Shown here one piece after another: positions 50,254-59,350 of a stretch of DNA of 64,000 nucleotides. The DNA comes from SIG299 sp045531895 (GTDB lineage: Bacteria; Bacillota; Clostridia; Lachnospirales; Lachnospiraceae), in NCBI GenBank assembly GCA_045531895.1, contig JAZSEW010000075.1:1-64000 (forward strand). The letters are read 5' to 3'. A program made the position numbers and the translations under genes. The notes beneath the pieces were generated by a model. The model saw nothing but the letters and a program-made list of their open reading frames with translations. It was not told the origin of the DNA and did not search any database. Within the stretch, counting starts at the first letter, position 1; every line of letters begins with the position of its first letter.

Positions 50254-51303
50254 TTACAGTGCACCATCCTTCTGAATATCACCGGATACTAATAATGTGG
50301 AGAAGAATGCCAGTGCCAGACCCTGACCCCAGCCCTGAATCCAATCCTTGGAAATTCCACAGTAGGATTCCACATCATTCATAACTGCTGTTCCGCCGGA
50401 AACGTTCATTACCTTTCCGTCTTCACTTACATTTGCAAGCAGTCCCTTAATAGCCTTGTTTAAATACTTTGTATGTAGTGGATTACCACGTTCTAACATT
50501 GCTGCTGCAATACCTGCAGAAGCAGAAATTTCTTCATAAGAAGATTCGTCATTTAATACAGTTCTCCACAAACCATTTTCTGTCTGTACTGTCTTTAATG
50601 CAGAAAGCTGTTCATTTAAAGAGCCTGCCACATCCATGTACTTTGGATAGAGATAGCACTCCGGAAGAATGCCGCCAACCTTGGACATGGTGTAAGCTGC
50701 CCATGCATTAGCTCTGCCCCAGTAAATACCGGACATATGATCCTTTGTAATATTGTTATAACCATGATAGTAGAGACCATTGCCCGGATTCTGTAAGTAC
50801 TTGATGTGCCAGTACCACTGATTCAGCGCATCTTCAATCATTTCCTTATCATTTAAATGCACACCTACTCTAAGCAACAGGAATGCCGCCATAAACAGGG
50901 TATCTGCCCAAGCCTGCTCCGGAAAATCGTTGTTCGCAGAAACAGTATGCTGTAACACATTATCACCAAAACGTAAAGCATCCTTCTGAATATATTCAAT
51001 TTTGGTCATTAAAATGTCCATATACTTCTGCTCACCGGTAGCCTTATAAAGACTTAACAGACAGTGACCCATAGCACAGGCATTTACTGTCCATACCTTT
51101 GGAAGACCAAGCTCAATCAGTTCATCTACCCGGTCCTTTAATAGCTTTAAGTACTCTTCATTCTTTGTCTTTTCGTACGCCTCACTAATACCATAATACG
51201 CCACTCCACATGGCCAGTCCCAGGTCAGATCCATATTCATGGTACGCTTAACAATACGGTCAATCACCTGCTCAATTTGTTTTTTGTCGAAATCCAGATT
51301 CAT
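50254..51303 (-). CDS. GH105 unsaturated rhamnogalacturonyl hydrolase
   Basis: The 349-residue (alpha/alpha)6-barrel protein resembles YteR/YesR. It carries the conserved TWDWPCGVAYYG start (about 27-38), the catalytic Asp134 in EQAWADTLFMA, and IYWGRANAW (about 192-200) and WIQGWGQGLAL near the C-terminus. It removes the delta-4,5-unsaturated galacturonyl group produced by lyases from rhamnogalacturonan oligosaccharides by hydration. No signal peptide is visible. AGAGGAGG precedes the ATG. It is the first gene after the 640-bp structured gap and starts the GH105-CE12-GH112 segment. Confidence 0.9.
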   Translation of the reverse strand: MNLDFDKKQIEQVIDRIVKRTMNMDLTWDWPCGVAYYGISEAYEKTKNEEYLKLLKDRVDELIELGLPKVWTVNACAMGHCLLSLYKATGEQKYMDILMTKIEYIQKDALRFGDNVLQHTVSANNDFPEQAWADTLFMAAFLLLRVGVHLNDKEMIEDALNQWYWHIKYLQNPGNGLYYHGYNNITKDHMSGIYWGRANAWAAYTMSKVGGILPECYLYPKYMDVAGSLNEQLSALKTVQTENGLWRTVLNDESSYEEISASAGIAAAMLERGNPLHTKYLNKAIKGLLANVSEDGKVMNVSGGTAVMNDVESYCGISKDWIQGWGQGLALAFFSTLLVSGDIQKDGAL

Positions 51304-51359
51304 ATAGGTTTCCTCCTCTACTTTGAATGTTATATATGGCTATTTTATTTTTTTACGTT

Positions 51360-51625
51360 AGTTTTTCTCTTAGGGATTTGCGGTTTACCCTTTTTCCATG
51401 TCCGCACTGCTGCTAAAGCGTGATTTTCATACTCTTTTGCGGATAAGTAATCATTTGGTACGCAACCGGATTTAATTCGCCATCCATGTCTCAGTAAATC
51501 CTTCTTCCGACATCCGTGTCGGAAGATTGCTGTCTGCCTGGCAAAACAGTTGAAAATCTACGCTTTCTCCGTAATGTGCATCCACGGAAAAAGGGCAAAC
51601 TCGCAAATCTGCCAAGAGAAGAATC
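51360..51625 (-). ncRNA. Candidate structured RNA / fold-back element
   Basis: Two arms (about 51365-51433 and 51550-51623) are imperfect inverse copies, sharing TGAAAATC, ACGCTTT, GGAAAAAGGG and CGCAAATC blocks in order. The centre holds a perfect 9-bp hairpin, CTTCCGACA/TGTCGGAAG (about 51501-51523). On the minus strand two frames read through without stops for 45-60 codons, but neither has a clear start and ribosome binding site. The next 160 bp (to about 51790) hold further short stems (CTTGTGC/GCACAAG). I cannot assign it to a named RNA family. Confidence 0.5.
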
Positions 51626-51796
51626 AGCAATATAGAAATGTCGCAATAACCATATAACTACTCAAATCCAAAGTCGGAAAATTACGCGCAACTTGTGCTT
51701 ACAGCCTTCGCCCATGCACCCGGCTTATTACTAAACCACAGGCACAAGCCTTTGGGAACTGTATTTTTTATATGTATATTTTTTAATATTTACGCT

Positions 51797-51861
51797 ATTT
51801 GTATCTATCAAATTTTTACGACATGCGTCTTGCAGAGCGTAAAAATTTGATAGATGCAAAT
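51797..51861. repeat. Long hairpin with 24-bp arms
   Basis: Arms 51797-51820 and 51838-51861 match over 24 bases with one mismatch, around a 17-nt loop. No T-run follows on either strand close enough for a terminator. It lies between the SBP terminator and the candidate RNA element. Confidence 0.8.
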
Positions 51862-51900
51862 AATATAAAAAATTTAAAATAAGCCATGTCTAAAATTACA

Positions 51901-51926
51901 GCCCCCGGTCTTACCGGACCGGGGGC
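51901..51926 (-). terminator. Terminator after the sugar-binding protein gene
   Basis: A perfect 10-bp GC-rich stem (GCCCCCGGTC/GACCGGGGGC) lies 17 bp after the stop codon. On the minus strand only a TGTAATTTTAG tract follows, so it may also protect the 3' end of the mRNA and keep binding-protein message levels high. Confidence 0.75.
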
Positions 51927-51942
51927 TTAGTAACCCTAAAAC

Positions 51943-53559
51943 TTATTTGTTCCAAGGAAGCTTTGTTGTCTTGCCTGCCTTGTAAAGTTCCAGTCTTTCA
52001 TCAATAATTGCCTGGTAACCTGCTGCTAAGTATTCCTTGCTGTACTGCTCATATAATGCGTCAAACTCTTCCGGCTTGCACATTACTAACTTGTCATAGT
52101 ACTCAATGTACTTGCTAAGTAAGGTTGCATTGTACTCGGATTCTGCTGCTACAGATGCAGAGAATGCAGGGTCTGTGTAAGCATGACCTTCATCAGCAAT
52201 CTTTCTTAACTCATAGTAGTTATCAATCATCTGCTGCTTGATATCAGCCTGGAATTTTTCCGGAACGCCATCTGTAGGAGCAATAGCACCGATAGCTTCT
52301 TCAATAGTAGCTGCCTTTACGGACTCGATAGTTACACACCAGAAGTCCTTGGAGTTGTTGTAGTTGTTCCAATCATTGTGCTGTAATTCATAAAGAACTT
52401 CAGGCTGTGTACACCATTCCATGTACATCATAGCAGCCTTAACTTCTTCACCAGTAGCATCACTACCGAAACCGATAGTCATACCATACGGGTTATCTGC
52501 ACGGATCTGTGGGAATTCCATAACGCCTGCTTCTACACCACCGTAGTTGGAAGCAATAGCTAATTCTGCATCTGGGTTAGCTGCATAGAAAGCCTTTAAC
52601 CAGTCAACGGATGCGGACATGTAACCGCCGTAGGAGTAAGTTTCACCATTGATGAACTTAGCCTTAGCTGTTTCAGCGTCTGTGATGTAGTACTCTGGGT
52701 CTGTGTAGCCCTTGTTGTATTCAGCATTTGCTCTCTTGATAAGCTTCTTTGTTGGCTCCCAGGAGAAGGATGGAGTACCAAGGGAGGAGTGCTGAGCCCA
52801 TTCAGCCTCATCGATTGGGTAATTTCTGAAACCGAAGTTAGCAACATAAGCTGCTGTTACCATAGTACCACCTGCAGGATGCTTAGCAATACCAGCTTCG
52901 ATAATCTTATCCATTGCTGTGCAGTACTCAGCGTAGCTCTTTGGAACTTCATTGATACCAACCTTCTTTAACCAGTCCATACGAACGAAAGTACAGAAGG
53001 TGTAAGTTGTATCATAGTAAGGTCTTTCAGCTAATACAAAGAAAGTATCGTTGTTAATCTTTGTATATGCTAACTGATTTAAATCTACCATTCTCTGATA
53101 GTATGTAGGTGCGATGTTAGCAAACAGATCAAGGTCTACTGTCTGTAAGTAACCATCTTCTGCCCACTGTGTTACCTTTGGATAGTCATACTCCATAAGG
53201 ATTGTAGGAATGTTGTTTGTAGATGCAAGTAATGCATAGTCTGTCATAACGTCGGAACGTGTGATTGGAACGAATTCCATCTTGATGTTGTACTTGTCAC
53301 CAAAATTCTTCTGAACATAGTCAACATAACCATTGTCTGTTACAGGATCAATACCCTGAGCACCACGGTTGTAAACCGGAATCTGTAATGTTACCTGATC
53401 CTTGAACGCGGTGTAGCCTTCAATACCTGCAACTTCATTGTAAAGTTCTGCATTACGCTTGGTTTCTTCGTCTTTCTTTCCACAACCAGCGAAACATCCC
53501 ATTGCCATAACACCAACTAAGAGTGTAGCAACGAGCTTCTGAAGATTTCTTTTCTTCAT
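51943..53559 (-). CDS. Sugar ABC transporter substrate-binding lipoprotein (LplA/YtcQ-like)
   Basis: The 538-residue protein has a lipoprotein signal (KKR start, hydrophobic core, lipobox CFAGC near 22-26). The large extracellular solute-binding domain is of the family-1 type found with LplB/LplC permeases, which import oligosaccharides such as rhamnogalacturonan fragments. Both permease genes lie upstream in the same operon; no ATPase gene is present, as usual for this class that shares MsmX-type ATPases. GGAGG precedes the ATG. Confidence 0.9.
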   Translation of the reverse strand: MKKRNLQKLVATLLVGVMAMGCFAGCGKKDEETKRNAELYNEVAGIEGYTAFKDQVTLQIPVYNRGAQGIDPVTDNGYVDYVQKNFGDKYNIKMEFVPITRSDVMTDYALLASTNNIPTILMEYDYPKVTQWAEDGYLQTVDLDLFANIAPTYYQRMVDLNQLAYTKINNDTFFVLAERPYYDTTYTFCTFVRMDWLKKVGINEVPKSYAEYCTAMDKIIEAGIAKHPAGGTMVTAAYVANFGFRNYPIDEAEWAQHSSLGTPSFSWEPTKKLIKRANAEYNKGYTDPEYYITDAETAKAKFINGETYSYGGYMSASVDWLKAFYAANPDAELAIASNYGGVEAGVMEFPQIRADNPYGMTIGFGSDATGEEVKAAMMYMEWCTQPEVLYELQHNDWNNYNNSKDFWCVTIESVKAATIEEAIGAIAPTDGVPEKFQADIKQQMIDNYYELRKIADEGHAYTDPAFSASVAAESEYNATLLSKYIEYYDKLVMCKPEEFDALYEQYSKEYLAAGYQAIIDERLELYKAGKTTKLPWNK

Positions 53560-53649
53560 AATTTTACCCTCCTTTAATTTGCATAGCTTTTATTTTACCT
53601 CCGACCCTCTGTCGGAAGCAACAACCCGCACTTAGCGGGAAAACTATCT

Positions 53650-54570
53650 TTAACCTTTTACCGCACCAATCATAACACCCTTTACGAAATACTTCTGAAC
53701 AAATGGGTAAATACAAATGATTGGTAATGTTACAAACATAATTGCCGCTGCCTGTAAAACCTCAGGTGTAGCAAGATTTACTACTGCCTCGAAAGCAGAG
53801 TTTGCTGCTTCACTGGCTGTAGCAACCATTTCAGAAAGCAACAACTGAATTGGCTTTAATTTCTGATTCATACGGATATAATACTTTGCATCCGCATATG
53901 CATTCCAACGACCTACTGCGTAGAACAGAGACAGTGTTGCAATAATAGACTTGGAAAGCGGAAGCACCACTTTGAACAAAGTCTGGAAATTGGTTGCACC
54001 ATCCAGGAATGCTGCTTCTTCCAAGGTATCCGGAATGCTGGACTGGAAGAAAGACTTCATAATAAGCATATTGTACGGGGAGAAAATCAACGGAAGGATT
54101 AACACCCACATCGTATCAATCAGACCAAGGTCATTCATCAATACATAAGATGGAATCAGACCTGCGCTAAAGTACATAGGTACCATTAAAAGGAAAGATA
54201 ACCAGTTTCTTCCTTTTAATCTTTTTCTGGACAACGGATATGCCGCACAAGTACAGACAACCATACCAAGCAAGGTGAAGATTGCAGTCAACATAACAGA
54301 ATATCCGAAAGAGTAAACCAGACGTCCGTCTTCAAACACAGCCTTATATGCCGTAATATTAAAGCCCTTTGGCCAGAAAAATACTTTTTTTGCAATAACA
54401 TATGTATCTGCGGATACTGATTTTGCTGCCAAATGAATGAACGGCAAAATACAGGTCAGACACAGGATAATCAGAATTGCCATAATGACAATATCACTGA
54501 TTTTTATCTTATTGATTGCACGGCTTCCGTCGTTTGTGGATTCGATTTCTTTTTTCTGCTTCTTACTCAT
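53650..54570 (-). CDS. Sugar ABC transporter permease (LplC/YtcP-like)
   Basis: The 306-residue permease has six helices and the EAA loop EEAAFLDGATNFQTLFKVVL (about 185-204), where the ATPase docks. I chose the ATG at 54570, since AGGAGGT lies seven bases upstream, rather than the GTG three codons earlier. It pairs with the permease encoded 12 bp before it and the binding protein 90 bp after it. Confidence 0.92.
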   Translation of the reverse strand: MSKKQKKEIESTNDGSRAINKIKISDIVIMAILIILCLTCILPFIHLAAKSVSADTYVIAKKVFFWPKGFNITAYKAVFEDGRLVYSFGYSVMLTAIFTLLGMVVCTCAAYPLSRKRLKGRNWLSFLLMVPMYFSAGLIPSYVLMNDLGLIDTMWVLILPLIFSPYNMLIMKSFFQSSIPDTLEEAAFLDGATNFQTLFKVVLPLSKSIIATLSLFYAVGRWNAYADAKYYIRMNQKLKPIQLLLSEMVATASEAANSAFEAVVNLATPEVLQAAAIMFVTLPIICIYPFVQKYFVKGVMIGAVKG

Positions 54571-54582
54571 GTCATCCACCTC

Positions 54583-55536
54583 CTACAGTAATCCGTCTTC
54601 GCCAAGCTTCTTGGCAACTTTATCCGCAACAAGTACCAGAGCCAGACCTACCAGGGACTGGAACACACCAACCATGGTTGCACGGCTGAAGTTATTTCCC
54701 GCAAGACCTTTTTCATATATGTAGATAGCAAGCTGGTACTGATACTGCTTAACACTACTGTTACCGAATGCACTCAGACGTTCGAAGTCACTACCCATGA
54801 TACGTCCAAGGTTCATAATTAACAATGTTACTGCGGTGCTCTTAATACCCGGCAGTGTAATGTGCCACATTCTCTGCCAACGGTTTGCACCGTCAATCAT
54901 GGCTGCCTCATAAAGTTCACCACTGATGGAACTGATGGCTGCCAGATAGATGATGGTGCCCCAGCCCATGCCCTGCCATACACCAATAAGCAGATAAGTC
55001 ACTGCCCAGTGGGTTGGTTCTGTCAGGAATGGAATTCCTTCTTTAATAAGACCAAGGTTCATCATAATAATATTTACGATACCTGTGGACGGCTTAAATA
55101 ACTGATAGCCAAGGGCACCGATAATAACCCAGGACAAAAAGTGCGGTAAATACAGAATGGTCTGTGTTACCTTCTTAAACTTCGGAAAACGAAGTTCGTT
55201 TAACATAAGCGCCAGAACAATCGGCATCGGAAAGCTGACAAGCAGGTTCAGCAAGTTAAATATAATGGAATTTCTAAGAGCCAGGAAGAAGTCCTTATCC
55301 TGAAATACCTTCTTAATTGTTTCCAGGCCTACAAATTCACTGCCTGCGTACCCTCTTGCCGGTTTGTAATTGTAGAAAATCATTCTCATACCCGGATATG
55401 CTGCATAGCTGAATACTATTACTAACAGCAACGGTATAATAATCAGCAGATATAGCTGCCAGTCTCTCTTGAAAGCTTTTTTCCACGTTGTTGGTGCATA
55501 AAGCTCAATATTCTTTGCCTTCTTTGGTCTTGCCAC
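54583..55536 (-). CDS. Sugar ABC transporter permease (LplB/YteP-like)
   Basis: The 317-residue permease has six helices, a basic N-terminus with a tryptophan-rich first region (WKKAFKRDWQLYLLIIIPLL, about 18-37), and the EAA loop ELYEAAMIDGANRWQRMWHI (about 209-228). GTG start. It forms the membrane channel together with the second permease. The first helix and overall type match importers of pectin-derived oligosaccharides in Bacillus, such as YteP. Confidence 0.92.
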   Translation of the reverse strand: MARPKKAKNIELYAPTTWKKAFKRDWQLYLLIIIPLLLVIVFSYAAYPGMRMIFYNYKPARGYAGSEFVGLETIKKVFQDKDFFLALRNSIIFNLLNLLVSFPMPIVLALMLNELRFPKFKKVTQTILYLPHFLSWVIIGALGYQLFKPSTGIVNIIMMNLGLIKEGIPFLTEPTHWAVTYLLIGVWQGMGWGTIIYLAAISSISGELYEAAMIDGANRWQRMWHITLPGIKSTAVTLLIMNLGRIMGSDFERLSAFGNSSVKQYQYQLAIYIYEKGLAGNNFSRATMVGVFQSLVGLALVLVADKVAKKLGEDGLL

Positions 55537-55811
55537 ACTTTCACTACCCTTCTAATATTTTGTGCAAAATACACAAAGTATCTTGCTTTTGTACCTAGAT
55601 TATCCTACATTTTTTTGCATATTTCTCTCCATTGTCAAACAAAAACTATGCAAAAACGACCTTTTATTTTCTTAATCGTTTAAGTCAAGTTCACATTTTC
55701 GTTATTTTTCGTTCCGTAATTCATATTTTTCTTGTGAATTTTTACTATATATACCGCCTCTTTTTTCACATAATGCCTGTTTTATCAAGTCGGAATTCCG
55801 TCACGCAATAA

Positions 55812-55852
55812 AAAAATGGTCAAAAATACCAACGGTATCTCGGACCATTTTT
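55812..55852. terminator. Terminator after the AraC gene
   Basis: AAAAATGGTC (55812-55821) pairs with GACCATTTTT (55843-55852), with an inner ATACC/GGTAT stem. The gap 55537-55882 holds this hairpin and AT-rich promoter-like DNA but no gene. Confidence 0.85.
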
Positions 55853-55882
55853 CTATAAGCTTTGAGCGCAAATTTGCACAAC

Positions 55883-56857
55883 TTATTCCGGTTGCATCCA
55901 ACCTCTGTATTTTAATATAGATGGATTATTTGTGTTTTTTTCTGTCTGAATCAAACTCTTCCGGTAATCTCTCGGAGAGCATTGCATAAATTTCATAAAA
56001 GAGCGGTTAAAGCTAGATACCGAATGAAATCCCACTGTTTCCGAAATAGAAAGTATAGAATCCTCCGTACTCCGCAATAAGCTGCACGCCCTGAGTATCC
56101 GTGTATTATTCAGATGATCCAACGGAGATCGCCCCATTACCTCGTGAAACACTCTTCTGAAATGAGTCGGACTTAAATGACACAAATCCGCCAGTTGTTC
56201 CATCGGAAACTGCAGCATATAGTTTTCATCAACAAACTTGAGCGCCGGAGCAATCGCGAGATTCTCTTCCAGATCATTTTTTTCCTCCAACCTGTCCAGT
56301 GGTCCCGGTACATCTCCTCCTCCGGTGAAGTTTTGTTCAATTCGCATCATTTCAATAAACAGCGCCATTACCAGTCCTCTCACACTGAGCTGATATCCCG
56401 GCTGTTTTTCCGCCAGCTCCCGTAAAATCTGATTTACCAGTTGACAGATATGCGGATGCTGTTCCTCATTGAATATGTAATTGTAATTCGCCAGAACCTC
56501 CGGTGACATGCTGAAATTGTTCCAGGCACTGGAAAGCACGGATTTTAACATTTCTGCCATATCCAGAAAGATATAAGACCAGCGACTCGCCGTCCCTTTG
56601 GAGCTATACGTTGTATGAGGTACATTTCTCGGTACAAAAGTCACATCTCCGGCTTTAAAGGAAATTTTTTTATCATAAAACTCCATAATACCGCTGTCAC
56701 TGTGACAAATGCCGATTTCAAGACAGTTATGAAAATGCAACCGTCCGCTTGGGACATCAGAAATTCTCCAATAGTCACCGGTCAGTAATAACACCGGAAA
56801 AGACAGTGGCAGATAATAATTTCGATATTCCGTTATATTTTTCTTCTGCTTTGGCAC
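55883..56857 (-). CDS. AraC-family transcriptional regulator
   Basis: The 324-residue regulator has an N-terminal cupin-type sensor domain (RLHFHNCLEIGICHSDSGIM near 40-59, FVPRNVPHTTY near 75-85) and two C-terminal helix-turn-helix motifs (MEQLADLCHLSPTHFRRVFH, then ILSISETVGFHSVSSFNRSF). I chose the GTG at 56857, with AGGAGG seven bases upstream. It sits inside the carbohydrate locus and probably activates it in response to a sugar such as rhamnose or a pectin fragment. Confidence 0.9.
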   Translation of the reverse strand: MPKQKKNITEYRNYYLPLSFPVLLLTGDYWRISDVPSGRLHFHNCLEIGICHSDSGIMEFYDKKISFKAGDVTFVPRNVPHTTYSSKGTASRWSYIFLDMAEMLKSVLSSAWNNFSMSPEVLANYNYIFNEEQHPHICQLVNQILRELAEKQPGYQLSVRGLVMALFIEMMRIEQNFTGGGDVPGPLDRLEEKNDLEENLAIAPALKFVDENYMLQFPMEQLADLCHLSPTHFRRVFHEVMGRSPLDHLNNTRILRACSLLRSTEDSILSISETVGFHSVSSFNRSFMKFMQCSPRDYRKSLIQTEKNTNNPSILKYRGWMQPE

Positions 56858-56888
56858 TGACCTTCCTCCTGAATACACTATTCAATTA

Positions 56889-57200
56889 CTAATCCAGATG
56901 GAATACATTCTGTAAATCAACACTCACCGGGCTGTTATCCGGATTAGTTTCCATAATGTCTGCCATAAAATCCCACCACTTACGGTTGATAGCAGTATCT
57001 GCCCCCTTTGCCCAGAGTTCTTCATTTTCAATTTCAATATAACCAAACAGGGTCAGAGTTTCCTTGTCTAAAAAGATAGTGTAATTCTTTCCTCCATGCT
57101 CATGAATCATATCCTGCATTTCCGGCCACAACTCATTATGGCGCTTTTCGTACTCTGCCTCCTGACCCGGATACAATTTCATCTTAAAACCTTTAATCAT
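56889..57200 (-). CDS. rhaM: L-rhamnose mutarotase
   Basis: The 103-residue protein matches RhaM in length and motifs: KMKLYPGQEAEYEKRHNELW (about 7-26, with the catalytic His22) and RKWWDFMADIMETNPDNSP (about 73-91), with the active-site Trp pair. It interconverts alpha- and beta-L-rhamnose. There is no rhaA, rhaB or rhaD in the window, so the later steps are encoded elsewhere. Its presence shows that rhamnose is released by the enzymes of this locus. Confidence 0.92.
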   Translation of the reverse strand: MIKGFKMKLYPGQEAEYEKRHNELWPEMQDMIHEHGGKNYTIFLDKETLTLFGYIEIENEELWAKGADTAINRKWWDFMADIMETNPDNSPVSVDLQNVFHLD

Positions 57201-57214
57201 TATTTTTTCCTCCT

Positions 57215-59350
57215 TTATTCTTCCTTCAATCCAAAAGGAATCTCTGCATTACAATAAAGATTTGCCGCATTTCCTGTCAAGACAAGCTTTATCTCGTTAC
57301 CCCCCGCTTTCAGATATCTACCGATTTCAAATTTATGCGGGCTCCAAAAGCTGACATCTGCGAAGTTTCCGTTACAATAACATTCTGCCATTTCCTCTCC
57401 CTGCACTACAAAGCACTCGTTACCGGCAGGTGCCTCTGTGGTATAGGTATAAGTATATGTCTTACTGTTTTCCGCTTTTTCCAAAAGTCTGAATCGTTCT
57501 GACCAGTCTCCCAAAAAAGCTTCTTCTCTTTTTTCCGATACGTTCACCTCATCATCAGAAAATACCAGCAACGTTTCCTTTGATGCCAGTCTCAGTATAA
57601 AACGGTTATCTTCTGTCTTTTCAGTATAATATACTCCGTTCCACAAATCAACAAAAATCAGTTTACCATCCCACGGAACATTCACTTTTGTAAAGATTTC
57701 ATCCTCGCCTTCATTAGAAAATAGTAGTAACTCCTTTCCTTCTTTTTTTAAAGTTACCACTCTAAGCCCCGGACTCCTGTTCTCTATTTTTACCGAACGA
57801 AACTGTTCCTGAGACAATATTGTTTCTACACAATCCGTCACCTGTACACAGGAGCCGTCACTGCTTTCTTTTATTTGCAGCGTCGCCGCTTCACCCAAAA
57901 GATTCAACACCATATCATACCGGTACTCCCGGATGCAAAGTTTTCCATATTCTACTTTACACTGAGGTAGCAATGCCACCGGAAGATAATTAAATTCTAT
58001 CTGATTTTCATAAAGCACCGCCAGTTCTTTATACGGCACCCGGTTATTGTCGCAAAGCACCGCCACTCTCGCACCATTTACCGCATCCGTCATAAGATAG
58101 GACAAGCGCTTCATATAGTCTGAAAATCTCCGGTAGTGTTTCCACCATATATTATTCGGTCCTACATCCGGCGGACGCTCCTCTTTTCTTCTTCCCCGCA
58201 CACTGTAATAAAAAGCATGAGGTACATACAGGTTTACTCCACGGATTCCAAGCCAGTCAATATACCATTTCATATCTGCCCCGGTGAAATACCAGGATAT
58301 CCGGTCTCTGACACACACGCCAAAACATTCGTTAGCATTTCTTCTCCGACCAAGGTGTCTCGCAATATCTGCCGGAAGCTTTGCCTGCACGGAATCAAAT
58401 TCCGTAAGTCCTCCGGTTTCCGGTGATACTCTGCGCATAATCAAGTCCTGTCCAGGAATGTGAAAATACAGCTCTTCTTCTACATCATCACTGGCCTCCG
58501 GATGTCCCATCAGCATAATACCATGCTGTTCACACCATTTTGAAAGACGTGCATAAAATGTTTCCCGCAAGTGTTTTTTTATCAGCTTATGATAGAGTTC
58601 TGTTGTGTTATTCTTTTCTCCCCGAAACAGGCCCTTTAGTTCCTCCAGACTTCCTCCTGCCTCTTCCATTTCCAGTTCCAACCCCGGTACCCACTCCCGG
58701 AAACCTTGCACATTTCTACCGAGAGCACAGGGCTCATCAGTAAAAAATGCAATTATCGTCTTGCCGAAATATTCCTTCAGTTCCCTATAGTAGGCATCAT
58801 GTGTCAGCCGGATGAATTCCTCTGCAGCTGCCGGATTTAAAATATCTGCAGAAGCCGGTGCTCCTGCTTCTCCATCGTCCTCTCCGAAATGAATTCCTCT
58901 GATAGTACCATGCGTAAAACCATATACCAGCCTCGTGCCATCCGAAAATGTGGTAATTATCTTACCCTCTTCAGGTACCTCACCCTCCTGCTTCCATAGA
59001 CAAATTCCTTTGGAAGCATACTCCGGATTATTCTTTACTACCAGACCGTGTGCAGAACCGGAAGGATACATTCCTTCATCATAAAGAACAATTTTCATTC
59101 CCAGTTCTTCCGCTGTTTTTACAACGAACCGTATTACCCTAAAGTATTCCTCCGATAAATACGGCAGACTTTCCGGAATACCAATCCGGGGATGCAGCAC
59201 AAGTCCATTGACTCCCTTATCTACATAATCCTTCAGTTGTGTCCTGATTTTCTCTTCCTCCGGTTCGTCATTAAAAAACCAAAAAGGAACAGGAGTAAAT
59301 TCCTCCGAAGGAAAAAGTATATTATCTAAAAATGTATTTTGTTCCTTCAT
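57215..59350 (-). CDS. GH106-like glycosidase (probable alpha-L-rhamnosidase type)
   Basis: The 711-residue protein opens with PVPFWFFND and a TIM-barrel beginning, VDKGVNGLVLHPRIGIP (about 43-59), then IVLYDEGMYPSGSAHG (about 86-101) and FFTDEP (about 193-198). These are features of the GH106-related group often annotated as alpha-L-rhamnosidase. The C-terminal part has beta-sandwich features and a galactose-binding-like end. It lacks a signal peptide. Its ATG overlaps the stop of the GH115-like gene by four bases (ATGA). The specificity is inferred from RhaM downstream; distance from characterised GH106 enzymes makes it uncertain. Confidence 0.65.
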   Translation of the reverse strand: MKEQNTFLDNILFPSEEFTPVPFWFFNDEPEEEKIRTQLKDYVDKGVNGLVLHPRIGIPESLPYLSEEYFRVIRFVVKTAEELGMKIVLYDEGMYPSGSAHGLVVKNNPEYASKGICLWKQEGEVPEEGKIITTFSDGTRLVYGFTHGTIRGIHFGEDDGEAGAPASADILNPAAAEEFIRLTHDAYYRELKEYFGKTIIAFFTDEPCALGRNVQGFREWVPGLELEMEEAGGSLEELKGLFRGEKNNTTELYHKLIKKHLRETFYARLSKWCEQHGIMLMGHPEASDDVEEELYFHIPGQDLIMRRVSPETGGLTEFDSVQAKLPADIARHLGRRRNANECFGVCVRDRISWYFTGADMKWYIDWLGIRGVNLYVPHAFYYSVRGRRKEERPPDVGPNNIWWKHYRRFSDYMKRLSYLMTDAVNGARVAVLCDNNRVPYKELAVLYENQIEFNYLPVALLPQCKVEYGKLCIREYRYDMVLNLLGEAATLQIKESSDGSCVQVTDCVETILSQEQFRSVKIENRSPGLRVVTLKKEGKELLLFSNEGEDEIFTKVNVPWDGKLIFVDLWNGVYYTEKTEDNRFILRLASKETLLVFSDDEVNVSEKREEAFLGDWSERFRLLEKAENSKTYTYTYTTEAPAGNECFVVQGEEMAECYCNGNFADVSFWSPHKFEIGRYLKAGGNEIKLVLTGNAANLYCNAEIPFGLKEE

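Noticed and set aside
51440..51620. Short protein-coding frames in the intergenic fold-back
   Set aside because: Frames are open in two phases of the same strand, overlap the inverse arms, and lack start codons with ribosome binding sites; structure explains them better.
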